In this document: piece after piece, positions 14,478 to 15,590 of the stretch
How positions within the stretch are numbered: position 1 is the stretch's first letter
Layout of the letters: every line of letters begins with the position of its first letter
Origin: Acidimicrobiia bacterium
GTDB lineage: Bacteria; Actinomycetota; Acidimicrobiia; IMCC26256; BP-133
Assembly (NCBI GenBank): GCA_025934385.1
Contig: JAICYE010000005.1
Span: forward strand, 1-15,590
DNA: 15,590 bases
Direction of reading: 5' to 3'
Notes under the pieces: generated by a model
Seen by the model: the letters and a program-made list of their open reading frames with translations, nothing else
What the model was told of the DNA's origin: nothing
Database searches by the model: none
Position numbers and translations under genes: made by a program

Positions 14478-15590
14478 TCACGGCTTGTCGTGGCAGGTGC
14501 CCGAGCCGGAATCGGTGAAGGTCTGGCCGGCGACGGGGATGAAGTTCCAGTCGTAGCCGCCGGGCCGGAGCGTCAGCTTCAGCACGCCGTTGGGGGCGGC
14601 CCGCACCTGGCTGTTGGGCTGGGGCGTGCCGAACGTGTAGGCCCCGGCGCCGCCCGTCCCCACGGTGATCTCCCGGATCCCGAAGTTCGGGTCGGCGGTG
14701 CCGTCGGGTCGCTGCGGGGCGAAGCGCTCGTAGACGTGCTCGTGTCCGTCGATGACGAGCTCGGCGCCGTTGTCGTAGAGGGCGTTCCACAGCGGGCCGA
14801 CCTCGAGGTCGTTGCCGTGGCTCGTGCCGGAGTTGAAGCGGGGATGGTGCCAGATGGCCACGGTGCACTGCGCCGAACTGGCGGCGAGGTCGGCCCGCAG
14901 CCAGCGCTCCTGCGGGCTGCCTGCCTGGCAGCCGCCGACCGAGGAGCAGTTGCTGTTGAGGACGACGACGTGCCACGGGCCGAGGTTGTAGCTGTACCAC
15001 CCCTGCCCGGGCGTTCCGGCCACCGGGCCGAAGTAGTTGAAGTACCCGGTGGCGTTGGCGGTGTTGTACTCGTGGTTGCCCGGCGCCGGCCGCGTGCGGT
15101 CCTTCTGGCTGCCCCACGTCGGCCCGTAGCAGTTGGCGAACTCGCTGGCGCTGCCGCTGTTGTAGGCGTTGTCGCCGGCGGTGAACACGGCGGTCAGCGG
15201 ATTCCGGGGAATGGCTTCGAGCAGCTTGGCCGTCGCTTCGGCTTTCGACGTGGCGGGGTTGCCATTACAGGCGGCGATGTCGCCGGCGCCGACGAGGGTG
15301 GCGACCGGCCCGGCCGGCGGACCGGTGGTGCTCGGGGTGCCCGGTCCCGGTGCCGGCGTGCCCGGGGCGCCCGGTGGGGCGTTGTCGGCCGGGCCGATGA
15401 TCGCCTCGGGCGATCCGGGCCGGGCCAGCATGCCCCGCACCGGAGCGTTGAGCCGGGTGCCGCCCATCGACCCGAAGAATCGGGCGTCGCCGAAGGCGAA
15501 GATGCCGCCGTCAGAGGCCACCATGTAGTAACCCTTGCCCGACGGGGTGGCGGCTGACCCGAGGACCGGGCCGTTGAGCTTCGTCTGGGA
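14478..15590 (-). CDS. exported metallophosphatase with VASDGG-type repeat, 5' end missing
   Basis: The frame is open to the window edge, so 370 C-terminal residues are visible. Residues 1 to about 60 belong to a tandem repeat: LNGPVLGSAATPSGKGYY, then MVASDGGIFAFGDARFFGS, then LNAPVRGMLARP starting the next unit, with a period near 35-40 residues. This repeat occurs in many secreted proteins of Acidimicrobiia. A Pro/Gly/Thr-rich linker (about 70-95) leads to a calcineurin-like metallophosphatase domain with all five metal motifs: GD (103-104, GAGDIAACN), GDN (140-142), GNHE (171-174), HH (248-249, WHHPRFNSG) and GHEH (282-285). The arrangement resembles purple acid phosphatase-like enzymes, so an extracellular phosphomonoesterase or phosphodiesterase is likely. 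The visible Cys residues could form disulphides. The stop at 14478 is followed 51 nt later by the hydrolase start. Confidence 0.9.
   Translation of the reverse strand, partial: SQTKLNGPVLGSAATPSGKGYYMVASDGGIFAFGDARFFGSMGGTRLNAPVRGMLARPGSPEAIIGPADNAPPGAPGTPAPGPGTPSTTGPPAGPVATLVGAGDIAACNGNPATSKAEATAKLLEAIPRNPLTAVFTAGDNAYNSGSASEFANCYGPTWGSQKDRTRPAPGNHEYNTANATGYFNYFGPVAGTPGQGWYSYNLGPWHVVVLNSNCSSVGGCQAGSPQERWLRADLAASSAQCTVAIWHHPRFNSGTSHGNDLEVGPLWNALYDNGAELVIDGHEHVYERFAPQRPDGTADPNFGIREITVGTGGAGAYTFGTPQPNSQVRAAPNGVLKLTLRPGGYDWNFIPVAGQTFTDSGSGTCHDKP

Overview
The window is about 70% GC and gene-dense, with GTG starts, AGGAGG-type ribosome sites and stop/start overlaps, as expected of a high-GC actinobacterium. 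The best lineage clue is at the right edge, where an exported protein carries a GYYMVASDGGIFAFGDA-type repeat. From memory this repeat is especially common in Acidimicrobiia, so I infer an Acidimicrobiia-like organism. There is no rRNA, tRNA, CRISPR array, transposase or phage gene.

Layout. (1) 1-906 (+): the 3' part of an M20 amidohydrolase/dipeptidase, convergent with a small secreted protein (981-1196, -). (2) 1353-7217 (-): a four-gene formate dehydrogenase operon in the order alpha, beta, gamma, fdhE, the same order as E. coli fdoGHI-fdhE. The alpha subunit is interrupted by an in-frame TGA at 6630-6632 that reads as selenocysteine, followed at once by a SECIS-like hairpin. (3) 7360-8211 (-): a 3-hydroxyisobutyrate-dehydrogenase-family oxidoreductase, divergent from an exported kelch-type beta-propeller protein (8283-9914, +). 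The start region of the propeller gene holds two tandem 37-nt palindromes exactly 72 nt apart. (4) 9922-13231 (-): ilvB-ilvN-ilvC. Upstream lies a compact leader: a promoter candidate, an 11-codon leader peptide ([11 protein letters not shown]) that would be translated leaderless or nearly so, a 14-bp hairpin and an intrinsic terminator. This is a ribosome-mediated attenuator sensing branched-chain amino acids. (5) 13452-15590 (-): an exported alpha/beta hydrolase, and the 3' part of an exported protein joining the VASDGG repeat to a metallophosphatase domain.

How the genes work together. FdhG is exported by the Tat pathway and oxidises formate on the outer face of the membrane. FdhH carries electrons through four 4Fe-4S clusters to the dihaem cytochrome b FdhI and the quinone pool; FdhE assists maturation. 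IlvBN makes acetolactate or acetohydroxybutyrate and IlvC converts it onward to the valine, leucine and isoleucine precursors; the leader would couple transcription to the supply of those amino acids. The remaining genes look independent of one another.

The strongest observations are the selenocysteine formate dehydrogenase, the ilv attenuator with its leader peptide, and the tandem palindromes at 8321-8429, which I could not assign to a known family.
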